Notes under the pieces: model-generated
What the model saw: only the letters and a program-made list of their open reading frames with translations
Database searches by the model: none
What the model was told of the DNA's origin: nothing
Part shown: positions 33,927-40,565 of the stretch, one piece after another
Layout of the letters: each line of letters starts with the position of its first letter
How positions within the stretch are numbered: the first letter of the stretch is position 1
Made by a program: the position numbers and the translations under genes
Source of the DNA: Halodesulfovibrio sp.
Lineage (GTDB): Bacteria; Desulfobacterota; Desulfovibrionia; Desulfovibrionales; Desulfovibrionaceae
Length of the DNA stretch: 40,565 bases
Direction of reading: 5' to 3'
Assembly (NCBI RefSeq): GCF_015482765.1
Contig: NZ_JADMLB010000019.1
Location: forward strand, 1-40,565

Positions 33927-34364
33927 ATGTTAAACAAATATACATTCGGATGGAAAGAGTGGGTTTTGCTCCCAAACTTAAACACATCAGCCATCCTTGC
34001 AAAACTGGATACTGGAGCTCGTACTTCTTCACTTCATACCGTCCATGAAAAAGTTTTTCTCAAAGACGGTGTGAAATGGATAAGGTTCTGTATTGCACTT
34101 GATTCTGATGAAAAAAGGACTGCAATAGCCGAAGCCCCTTTACTTGAAACCCGCAATGTAACCAACTCGGGCGGCCAAACTGAAGAGCGCTTCGTTATCG
34201 AAACTAAACTTTGCATAGGGAGCTGGCAAAATATTGCAGAGGTCACGCTCACTCGAAGAAGAGGGATGAAATGCCAAATGCTGATTGGAAGATCTGCTCT
34301 TTCAGGTTTAGCAATAATTGATCCCGAACATACTTTTTTACACCCACTCATAGAATGCGAATAA
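33927..34364 (+). CDS. RimK-associated retropepsin-like ('ATP-dependent zinc protease') protein
   Basis: A 145-residue soluble protein of the PF05618 type, often called ATP-dependent zinc protease but built like a retroviral aspartic protease. [20 protein letters not shown] is followed by [12 protein letters not shown], which carries the DTGA catalytic motif. Late [18 protein letters not shown] is the flap/second-strand signature. It lies 4 bp before rimK, as in many Proteobacteria, and probably trims glutamate tails or otherwise acts on RimK products. There is no clear ribosome site before the ATG at 33927. Confidence 0.88.
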   Translation: MLNKYTFGWKEWVLLPNLNTSAILAKLDTGARTSSLHTVHEKVFLKDGVKWIRFCIALDSDEKRTAIAEAPLLETRNVTNSGGQTEERFVIETKLCIGSWQNIAEVTLTRRRGMKCQMLIGRSALSGLAIIDPEHTFLHPLIECE

Positions 34365-34368
34365 AACC

Positions 34369-35274
34369 ATGAAAATTGCGATTCTCTCTCGAAAGGCTGA
34401 ACTGTACTCTACTAGTAGACTTGTTGAAGCCGGCACAGCCCGTGGACACGAAGTTGAAGTAATCAACCCCCTACGATGCTATATGAATATTACTGCACAC
34501 AACCCATCTGTTTATTATCGTGGACAAGAATTAACAGATATCGACGCAATTATTCCAAGAATCGGTGCTTCTATTACTTTTTATGGAACAGCGGTTGTTA
34601 GGCAGTTCGAAATGATGGGAGTATATTGTGTAAATGAGTCTGTAGCTATTACGCGATCAAGGGATAAGCTTCGTAGCCTTCAACTTTTGGCACGAAAAGG
34701 AATCGGCTTACCTGTTACAGGCTTTGCAAACTCAACAATGTATACGCAAGATCTTATTGAACTTGTAGGAGGCGCCCCTTTAGTCGTTAAACTGTTAGAG
34801 GGTACACAAGGCGTCGGCGTAGTTTTAGCAGAAACACATTCAGCAGCAGAAAGTGTTATTGAAGCATTTCGAGGTCTAAAAGCTAACTTTATTGTTCAAG
34901 AATATATTAAAGAGGCAAAAGGAAGTGATATTCGGTGCATCGTAGTAGGTGGGAAAGTTGTTGCCTCAATGATGCGCAAAGGAAAAGAGGGAGAGTTTCG
35001 CTCAAACCTTCATCGAGGTGGGTCTGCTTCTGTCGTTCGTATTACTCCTGAAGAGCGCTCAACCGCAGTAAGAGCCGCTAAAATTATGGGTCTAGGTGTT
35101 GCTGGAGTTGACTTACTTCGTTCAAACCATGGCCCTGTTGTTATGGAGGTAAACTCTTCACCTGGATTAGAGGGGGTTGAAGGAGCCACAGGAAAAGATA
35201 TTGCGGGCATGATTATAGATCATATAGCTAAAAACGCCTGCCCGGGAAATACTCGAACAAAAGGTAAGGGCTAA
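34369..35274 (+). CDS. rimK: RimK ATP-grasp alpha-L-glutamate ligase
   Basis: A 301-residue ATP-grasp ligase, the same length as E. coli RimK (300). [20 protein letters not shown] starts the pre-ATP-grasp domain; [20 protein letters not shown] is characteristic; [15 protein letters not shown] forms the glycine-rich ATP loop; and [14 protein letters not shown] contains the Mg-binding Glu/Asn. RimK adds glutamates to the C-terminus of ribosomal protein S6 and can make poly-alpha-glutamate. It is co-transcribed with the protease-like gene upstream and ends at a strong hairpin. Confidence 0.95.
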   Translation: MKIAILSRKAELYSTSRLVEAGTARGHEVEVINPLRCYMNITAHNPSVYYRGQELTDIDAIIPRIGASITFYGTAVVRQFEMMGVYCVNESVAITRSRDKLRSLQLLARKGIGLPVTGFANSTMYTQDLIELVGGAPLVVKLLEGTQGVGVVLAETHSAAESVIEAFRGLKANFIVQEYIKEAKGSDIRCIVVGGKVVASMMRKGKEGEFRSNLHRGGSASVVRITPEERSTAVRAAKIMGLGVAGVDLLRSNHGPVVMEVNSSPGLEGVEGATGKDIAGMIIDHIAKNACPGNTRTKGKG

Positions 35275-35290
35275 AGTCAAAAAGCAGCAA

Positions 35291-35330
35291 AAATAAAGAG
35301 AGGAGTTTTAATAAACTCCTCTCTTTATTT
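35291..35330. terminator. 18-bp perfect bidirectional terminator after rimK
   Basis: AAATAAAGAGAGGAGTTT and AAACTCCTCTCTTTATTT pair perfectly around TAAT. It sits between convergent rimK and a minus-strand hypothetical gene, with A/T-rich flanks serving both directions. Confidence 0.88.
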
Positions 35331-35379
35331 ATCCACACCTTATCTGCTTAAATACATATGGGATGTCAGCGACACTAAT

Positions 35380-35703
35380 CTAATAATCCTTCTCCCGCAT
35401 TTTTCGAGGCTCTCTGCGTCCAGACATCCAGTCAGCGTCACACTCGTCTTGCCATAAATCGTCCTCTGCAACAGATGCGGAACGAATAATAAGATAGCCA
35501 ATCTGACCATCTCTACGGATATAACCTGAAACATCAAGCCACTCACCAATATATGAAAACAGATTCAAACCACTGCGATTTTCTTCAACAATGTATCCGT
35601 CATTAGTGGTAGTTACTAACATCAACCCTTCAGGTTCGTCACAACATTTGATCCAAGGCTGCAATATTCCGCTAAGCTGTACAGTTTTCTGCTCACAATT
35701 CAT
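35380..35703 (-). CDS. Small hypothetical protein, OB-fold-like
   Basis: A 107-residue cytoplasmic protein without a recognised family. Alternating beta-strand patterns (VQLSGILQPWIKCC, LMLVTTTNDGYIVEE, YIGEWLDVSGYIRRDGQIGY) resemble a five-strand OB barrel with the middle GEWLDVSGYIR turn. It has a CC pair at about 20-21 and an acidic-then-basic tail. GGAG 6 nt before the ATG at 35703 sets the start (a TTG 12 bp earlier is in frame). Single gene; function unknown. Confidence 0.7.
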   Translation of the reverse strand: MNCEQKTVQLSGILQPWIKCCDEPEGLMLVTTTNDGYIVEENRSGLNLFSYIGEWLDVSGYIRRDGQIGYLIIRSASVAEDDLWQDECDADWMSGRREPRKMREKDY

Positions 35704-36030
35704 GACATTCTCCAAACTAATGCTTCAAGCAGATAGGAACAAGCACTATTCAATTGTATGATGGTGTATAGAATAAAATAATGCTTGTTGGGACAGTTGA
35801 TTTTTAAGGGAAACCTTGGCTGCTTACCAAGGCCTCCCATCCTACATGGCACAATGTTATTGTCTCTACTACGGGGCCAGAGCCTACTGAAGCTACTAGT
35901 GTCTTCCCAAAGGATATGAGCTAGGATATGTCAGACACATTAGCCGTGGATAATACAATAGCACCCTGTTTTTAACTACAGCTAGAAAGATAAAAACGTA
36001 ATGGAGACAAATAACAGTAAACATCTATGC
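35704..36030. other. Intergenic region with hairpin-forming sequence
   Basis: 327 bp without a supported gene. AACAAGCA (35738-35745) and TGCTTGTT (35782-35789) form a spaced inverted repeat just upstream of the 35380 gene. CCTTGG (35814-35819) and CCAAGG (35827-35832) form a hairpin flanked by GGG and CCC. An unannotated small RNA or operator pair is possible but not shown. Confidence 0.35.
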
Positions 36031-36363
36031 TTATTTATTTTCGCTAGCTTCAACTTCCATAACTAACGATAACTCTCCACCTTCATAAATGTTAATTTTG
36101 GTTACCTGTAACGCTGCTTTATCGTCAACAATGGCATAATCACCCGCAATCTCGACTTGCATTCCCTCTAAGGTAGTATCGTTCACGTTCAAAAGTAAAA
36201 TTTCATACTCACCGTCATCGAGATATACTTTTTCACCTTTAATAATGATATTACCTGCAATTAGGGTATTGGGTTCTACAATATCAAATTGCTGAGCTTT
36301 TGATTCACCAATAACCAACAGTGCCATTACCATGCTTATACATAGAAAGATTGTTTTCCTCAT
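36031..36363 (-). CDS. Exported small hypothetical protein, OB-fold-like
   Basis: A 110-residue protein with a signal peptide (MRKTIFLCISMVMALLVIGE, cleavage near SKA-QQ). The mature 85 residues alternate short beta-strands (TLIAGNIIIKGEKVYLDDGE, YEILLLNVND, MQVEIAGDYAIVDDKAALQV), the pattern of small periplasmic OB folds. The protein is acidic and has no cysteine outside the signal. It shows the same overall design as the 35380 gene product, but I see no strong identity between them. Function unknown. Confidence 0.72.
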   Translation of the reverse strand: MRKTIFLCISMVMALLVIGESKAQQFDIVEPNTLIAGNIIIKGEKVYLDDGEYEILLLNVNDTTLEGMQVEIAGDYAIVDDKAALQVTKINIYEGGELSLVMEVEASENK

Positions 36364-36387
36364 TTACTCTTTCCGTTGCCAAAGCTT

Positions 36388-36507
36388 TTATTCATTTTTA
36401 ACAATGCCTCCATATATGATGACATCATCTTTGATAGGTAATGGATCTTTCATTCTCCAATGCGATAAAGCATATACAATGCCAATATCGTAACAGCTTG
36501 TTTTCAC
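36388..36507 (-). CDS. Possible small 39-residue ORF
   Basis: A GTG-initiated frame encoding MKTSCYDIGIVYALSHWRMK followed by DPLPIKDDVIIYGGIVKNE, ending 24 bp before the exported OB-like gene on the same strand. The composition looks protein-like, but the ribosome site is weak and the length is within chance. Reported as tentative only. Confidence 0.2.
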   Translation of the reverse strand: MKTSCYDIGIVYALSHWRMKDPLPIKDDVIIYGGIVKNE

Positions 36508-36530
36508 TGCACTTACCAATCAAAAAGACA

Positions 36531-36575
36531 AAAAAAAAGAACCACAAGTTCTTATTACTAAGAGAGAGTGGTTCT
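36531..36575 (-). terminator. Second terminator downstream of the sigma54 regulator gene
   Basis: On the minus strand GAACCAC pairs with GTGGTTC, enclosing an inner CTTA-GTAA-TAAG hairpin, and a 9-T run follows. It is oriented to end transcripts from the sigma54-activator gene. Confidence 0.7.
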
Positions 36576-36649
36576 ACTTTCGAACAAAATCATCTATCTA
36601 AATAGGTAGTTACTCAATTTTTAAAGGAAAATATGCTTTACCAAAAACA

Positions 36650-36692
36650 GAACTAAAAGTTCTTATTTTAACAAATTAAGAACTTTTAGTTC
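36650..36692 (-). terminator. Perfect 16-bp inverted repeat abutting the sigma54 regulator stop codon
   Basis: GAACTAAAAGTTCTTA and TAAGAACTTTTAGTTC pair around 11 nt. Each arm contains a nested short palindrome (GAACT-AAA-AGTTC). It begins at the base next to the stop codon. It forms a tandem with the terminator at 36531-36575. Confidence 0.6.
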
Positions 36693-38084
36693 CTATCGAT
36701 AATCATCCTTTTTTAATCCATGTTTCAACATCAACTTATGCAGTTGACGGGTTGTAACACCAGCCTGTTCAGCCGCCTTATTAATTTTTCCATTCTTAGC
36801 CAACAATAACTCCGAGAGATATACGAATTCAAAACGATCAACCACACCTTGGCGTGCTTTGCCTAAAGGAACCGATATATCGGCATGCGTATCTAATGCC
36901 CCTCTGGAAAGTGCTGAGATCTCATTGGGGATATTCTCTAGACGAATAACGGTATTTTTTTCCAGTATACAAGCACGTTCAATTACATTTTCCAACTCTC
37001 GGACATTTCCAGGCCACGAATATCTTTTAAAGGCTGCTAGCACCTTAGGATGTAATCCTTCTATTTCCTTACCAAGTATTAAGTTGTTATTTTGAATAAA
37101 AGTTTTTGCAAATGATGCTAAATCATCTCGACGTTCCCTTAGCGAAGGGATGTGTATTGGAAAAACATTTAAACGGTAATACAAGTCCTTGCGAAATTTT
37201 CCAAGTTCACACTGTGCCCATAGATCATCATTTGTTGCAGCAATAACTCGCACATCAACCCTGTGCTCCTTATCACTACCAACACGCTGCACGGTCTGTT
37301 CTTGAAGTGCATGTAGTAACTTAATTTGCATAGAGGCGGTGATTGTGCCTACCTCATCCAAAAAAAGGGTTCCCCCCTCAGCTGCTCCAAATTTACCTAC
37401 AGTATCTCTTAATGCCCCGGTAAAAGCGCCACGCGTATGCCCAAATAATTCACTTTCAATCAGTGAATCTGGAATAGCCCCGCAATGAAGACTAACAAAC
37501 GGTTTTTCTTTTCGTGTACTATGCGAATGAATAAGTTTCGCTATAACACTCTTACCAACACCCGTTTCTCCGCTTAGCAAAACAGTTGTTTTTGTAGTGG
37601 CCATTTGTCTGACCATTGAAAAAACATCACGCATCAAACAACTATTAGTTTTTACCATCTGGAGAGACTGCTCATTCCAAAAACCGTCCTGCAGATAACC
37701 TAACTCGTGCTCGCGTGCCAAGTCACGGTCAAGCCGTGACAACACTAAAGTTACTTCTGAAGGCATAAGCGGATAAGCTAGATAATCCACCGCGCCGACG
37801 TTAATCGCTTCTACTGCGTATCTTATTTCTGAAGTATTTACTAAAACAACAACATCCGCCCTAGAAGCTCTTTTCCATATATAATTTAAACCGTCAGATA
37901 TCCCGACCTTATCACCAAGCAACAATCCGTAATCAATAAAAAAAACATCAGTTTCACCGTTAGTAGCCCTTTCATCAAAGACACTAGAAACACTAACGGT
38001 TGTCTGGGGACGCAATTTGAGAATACTATTTTTGAGCATCTCGCTAGCCTGAACGTCAGGAGTAATAATTTGATATTGTAACAT
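36693..38084 (-). CDS. Sigma54-dependent (NtrC-type) activator with degenerate receiver
   Basis: A 463-residue regulator. Residues 1 to about 125 form a receiver-like domain with the phospho-acceptor Asp in VFFIDYGLLL but without the N-terminal acidic pair, and with Tyr (DYLAYP) where the conserved Lys should be. The AAA+ domain (about 145-375) has Walker A GETGVGKS, the sigma54-contact loop GAFTGA, Walker B GGTLFLDEVG and SWPGNVRELENVIE. A Fis-type helix-turn-helix closes it (INKAAEQAGVTTRQLHKLML). No sensor kinase is adjacent. It should activate sigma54 promoters, perhaps without phosphorylation; targets are unknown. Confidence 0.92.
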   Translation of the reverse strand: MLQYQIITPDVQASEMLKNSILKLRPQTTVSVSSVFDERATNGETDVFFIDYGLLLGDKVGISDGLNYIWKRASRADVVVLVNTSEIRYAVEAINVGAVDYLAYPLMPSEVTLVLSRLDRDLAREHELGYLQDGFWNEQSLQMVKTNSCLMRDVFSMVRQMATTKTTVLLSGETGVGKSVIAKLIHSHSTRKEKPFVSLHCGAIPDSLIESELFGHTRGAFTGALRDTVGKFGAAEGGTLFLDEVGTITASMQIKLLHALQEQTVQRVGSDKEHRVDVRVIAATNDDLWAQCELGKFRKDLYYRLNVFPIHIPSLRERRDDLASFAKTFIQNNNLILGKEIEGLHPKVLAAFKRYSWPGNVRELENVIERACILEKNTVIRLENIPNEISALSRGALDTHADISVPLGKARQGVVDRFEFVYLSELLLAKNGKINKAAEQAGVTTRQLHKLMLKHGLKKDDYR

Positions 38085-38372
38085 ATTAAATTCCTATTTC
38101 TCAAATTTACGAAGTTACCTACTCCTTGGCAATAAAAAAGAGCCACTAAATCATCATCATCTTAGACAGATGAAGTTACCTCACTAACAGTCTTGAAATC
38201 TCATTGAAGTCGACGGCAAGCTCGTTTTCCCTGCCGACGCTCCTCCAATCTACGGTAGACAAATCATCTACTTTCTCGATCATGTAAACCTCTCCGCTCT
38301 GGAAATATTGAGCAGCCTTCTCAAGCACAACGAGTAACAACGCCCCAACAGCCGCGCTCAACCCAGACGGGA
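38085..38372. other. Junction region between chromosomal genes and a conjugation-gene fragment
   Basis: No intact gene can be assigned. GAAGTTACCT occurs at 38111-38120 and 38172-38181 (direct repeat, 61-bp offset). On the plus strand, a frame at about 38203-38334 reads DGKLVFPADAPPIYGRQIIY and stops, while the trbI frame is open back to 38259 and encodes a Gln/Pro-rich stretch (EQPSQAQRVTTPQQPRSTQT) typical of the TrbI linker. A minus-strand frame (38176-38520) also looks protein-like at its C-terminal end. Base composition becomes richer in GC to the right. Confidence 0.5.
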
Positions 38373-39110
38373 GTGTACCCAAGCAGTCCACCACTGCCGG
38401 ATCTCCCAGAGGGAGCATACAATCCGGCAGATCAGAAAGATAAAGAAGCGTTCCTTTCAAAGCGCTCCTCCGGAAACTCTGAATGGACGCTGAAACACGC
38501 ACGAACGCAAGGCAGCCCATTTGAGTTAAAAACTGGTGCGGTCATTCCTGGCATCATGATTTCAGGGATCAACTCAGACTTACCAGGGCAACTCATCGGG
38601 CAAGTCTCACAAAACGTCTATGACACGGCCACAGGAAAATATCTCCTCATCCCGCAAGGCAGCAGGATGATCGGTGTCTATGACTCCAGAGTAGTCGCTG
38701 GCCAGTCCCGCGTTCTCGTTGCATGGAACCGCATCATCTTTCAAGACGGATCTTCCATAACGCTCGGCTCAATGACCGGTGCCGATATGGCAGGCTACAG
38801 CGGTTTTTCTGACCACACTGACAACCACTACTTTCGAACCTTCGGAACGGCTGCACTCATGAGCATTATCTCCGGCGTCGGAGCCTACGCCTCTGACACG
38901 TTCAAAAGTGACACAGCTTCAAACGATAAACCGTCTCTTCAGGACGAGCTAGGCTCTGCTCTTTCAAGCGAGCTTGGCAAATCAAGCCAACGCCTGTTGC
39001 AGCAGAACTTAAACGTTCAGCCGACTCTCACCATTCGCCCTGGCTACCGTTTCAATATGGTTGTTCAAAAAGACATCGTCTTCAGCAGCCCCTACAAACC
39101 GTGGAGATAA
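38373..39110 (+). pseudogene. trbI: TrbI/VirB10 conjugal transfer protein, N-terminally truncated
   Basis: A 245-residue fragment. It covers the C-terminal beta-barrel domain of TrbI/VirB10: TGAVIPGIMISGINSDLPGQ, QVSQNVYDTATGKYLLIPQG, NRIIFQDGSSITLGSMTGAD and NVQPTLTIRPGYRFNMVVQKD are diagnostic. Full-length TrbI is usually around 400 residues; the cytoplasmic tail, the inner-membrane helix and most of the proline-rich linker are missing. The frame extends back only to a stop at 38256. GTG 38373 follows GGGAG but the spacing is poor. Without the anchor it cannot bridge both membranes as VirB10 does. traG follows 3 bp after the stop. Confidence 0.85.
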
Positions 39111-39113
39111 GCC

Positions 39114-40565
39114 ATGTCAGACAAACCAAAATACGGACTTGGCAGCGTTAAAAAATACAAATTCTTATGGCTGTTCTATCCAGCGACCTTGGTTCTTCTT
39201 GCTTTAATCGCCTTCAGTGTTGCCACTCAACAGGTGGCAGCCACCTACAACTACCATCCTGCTCTAAACGGCATGATCTTCAACAATTGGTATGTGCCCT
39301 GGGCAATCTTAGGTTGGAGCCAGCAGTTTCCGGAAGCCGCAAAAGTCATAGATGACGCGACGCTCACAGGACAATTGGTATTCGTAGTTCCGCTATTTGC
39401 TATCTTCGGCCTTTGGCAGTTCTTCATGCGCACCCCGAACCTCTACAAAGATCTTCACGGTTCAGCTCGCTGGGCAAAGAAAAAGGACATTCAAAAAGCA
39501 GGACTCTTTGCTGACAAAGGCGTGTATGTCGGCGGTTGGCAGGATAAAGAGAACCTTCGCTACCTTCGGCACAGCGGCGCAGAACACATCCTTGTGTTCG
39601 CTCCTACTCGATCGGGTAAAGGCGTCGGGCTTGTTCTTCCTACACTCCTTAGCTGGAAAGAAAGTCTCATCGCTCTCGACATCAAAGGAGAGAACTGGGC
39701 ACTCACTGCCGGCTGGCGACAAAAGCAAGGGCACAGGGTTCTTCGTTTCGAACCGACTGATAAAACCGCCAGTGGTGCACGATTTAACCCGCTTCAAGAG
39801 ATCCGCCTGCACACCGCACACGCGATCGCAGACACGCAGAACATTGCCAGCATGATCGTTGATCCGGACGGCAAGGGCTTGAAAGATTATTGGAACAAAG
39901 CAGCATTTGCACTGCTTGGCGGCGCTATTCTGCACTGCCTCATTGTGACACTTCAAAAGAAAGACCGAATCGCAAACTTAAGTGACCTTGGCTTGATGCT
40001 CGCTGATCCGGAGAAAGACAATGCTGTACTCTTCCAGGAAATGCTCATCGCAGACCACGCAACCTTTCTGCAGAATGCACTTGGAGCAAGCAAAGAAGAG
40101 GCATTAAGTGTTCAGCGCTTCATTGCTTCTTCAGCTCGCGAAATGCTTAACAAGGCTGACAACGAGCTATCCGGTGTTGTTTCAACAGCAGTTGCGAACC
40201 TCGCTTTGTACCGAGATCCAATTGTTGCGGCCAACACAGCTGAATGTGACTTCCGCATTGATGATCTGATGAACTATGAGGCTCCGGTGTCTTTGTACCT
40301 TGTCATCCGACCATCAGACATTGACCGCCTGAGGCCGCTGATCCGTCTTATCCTCAACATCATCTTACGGCGTCTTACTGAAGACATGGAATTTGAGGAC
40401 GGACGCTCTGTTGCAGGCTACAAGCATCAACTGCTCCTTATGATGGATGAATTTACCTCGCTCGGCCGTCTTGAAATCTTTGAGCGTTCCCTTGCATTCA
40501 TGGGTGGCTTCGGTCTGAAAGCGTACTTCATCGTGCAGGACTTAACGCAGCTCCACGCAGCGTAC
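39114..40565 (+). CDS. traG: TraG/VirD4 type IV coupling protein (5' part, runs off the window)
   Basis: 484 codons are visible, with no stop up to the window end. Two N-terminal transmembrane segments are seen (about 18-40 and 93-110), then the ATPase domain: Walker A APTRSGKGVGLVLPT at about 163, DIKGENWALTAGWR, ARFNPL, and Walker B LLMMDEFTSLGR at about 440, all typical of TraG/VirD4. This hexameric inner-membrane ATPase brings the relaxase-DNA complex to the mating channel. GGAG lies 8 nt upstream of the ATG. The neighbouring trbI is broken, so activity of the whole transfer system is doubtful. Confidence 0.92.
   Translation, partial: MSDKPKYGLGSVKKYKFLWLFYPATLVLLALIAFSVATQQVAATYNYHPALNGMIFNNWYVPWAILGWSQQFPEAAKVIDDATLTGQLVFVVPLFAIFGLWQFFMRTPNLYKDLHGSARWAKKKDIQKAGLFADKGVYVGGWQDKENLRYLRHSGAEHILVFAPTRSGKGVGLVLPTLLSWKESLIALDIKGENWALTAGWRQKQGHRVLRFEPTDKTASGARFNPLQEIRLHTAHAIADTQNIASMIVDPDGKGLKDYWNKAAFALLGGAILHCLIVTLQKKDRIANLSDLGLMLADPEKDNAVLFQEMLIADHATFLQNALGASKEEALSVQRFIASSAREMLNKADNELSGVVSTAVANLALYRDPIVAANTAECDFRIDDLMNYEAPVSLYLVIRPSDIDRLRPLIRLILNIILRRLTEDMEFEDGRSVAGYKHQLLLMMDEFTSLGRLEIFERSLAFMGGFGLKAYFIVQDLTQLHAAY

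Overview
The window looks like a chromosomal stretch of a Gram-negative, selenocysteine-using anaerobe. A Desulfovibrio/Halodesulfovibrio-type sulfate reducer is my inference. It rests on AT-rich coding sequence, two in-frame UGA (Sec) codons each followed by a bacterial SECIS-like hairpin, a DUF169 protein, a small 2x[4Fe-4S] ferredoxin, and periplasmic lipoprotein and signal-peptide genes. No rRNA, tRNA, CRISPR or IS element was found.

Layout. 1-3860: the end of a DUF2062-like membrane protein, then a flavin amine-oxidase-like gene translationally coupled to a rare single-chain DUF1365-cyclopropane fatty acid synthase fusion. 3876-4986 (minus): a selenocysteine peroxiredoxin-like protein and an MdaB-type quinone reductase. 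5233-7197 (minus): a Kef-type K+/H+ antiporter. 7420-11852: a PAS-LuxR regulator and a ProVWX glycine betaine importer, with an array of ATACCCGA motifs between them. 12097-15465 (minus): pstSCAB phosphate uptake with a terminator-like hairpin after pstS. 15861-16502: a Vat/CatB-type acetyltransferase. 16578-19412 (minus): a MarR-MFS-ferredoxin-DUF169 cluster, divergent from a permease and a selenocysteine rhodanese (19495-21299) across a palindromic operator. 21663-25112: an orphan protein, an AraC regulator with an exported alpha/beta hydrolase, and an EmrE-type SMR pump. 25899-29615: an FbpABC ferric-iron importer behind a Fur-like site.

29690-33547 (minus) is the least familiar unit: five tightly packed genes for an ECF sigma factor, a one-TM putative anti-sigma factor carrying a periplasmic CBM48/AMPK-type glycogen-binding fold, a secreted helical protein, a TPR/OmpA-like lipoprotein, and a secreted Ala-rich/Gly-Lys-rich protein with an embedded GWGEIAHELGVHPS motif. 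I read it as an envelope-sensing sigma regulon that encodes its own cell-surface output. It is the best candidate for an undescribed system. 33927-35274 is a RimK ligase with its aspartic-protease-like partner. 35380-38084 holds small OB-fold-like proteins and a sigma54 activator with a degenerate receiver.

From about 38.2 kb the content changes to conjugation genes: a TrbI/VirB10 gene lacking its N-terminal membrane anchor, then a TraG/VirD4 coupling protein running off the window. This looks like the broken edge of an integrated conjugative element. Most systems here serve osmotic, phosphate, iron and redox homeostasis, and many operons end in long perfect hairpin terminators.
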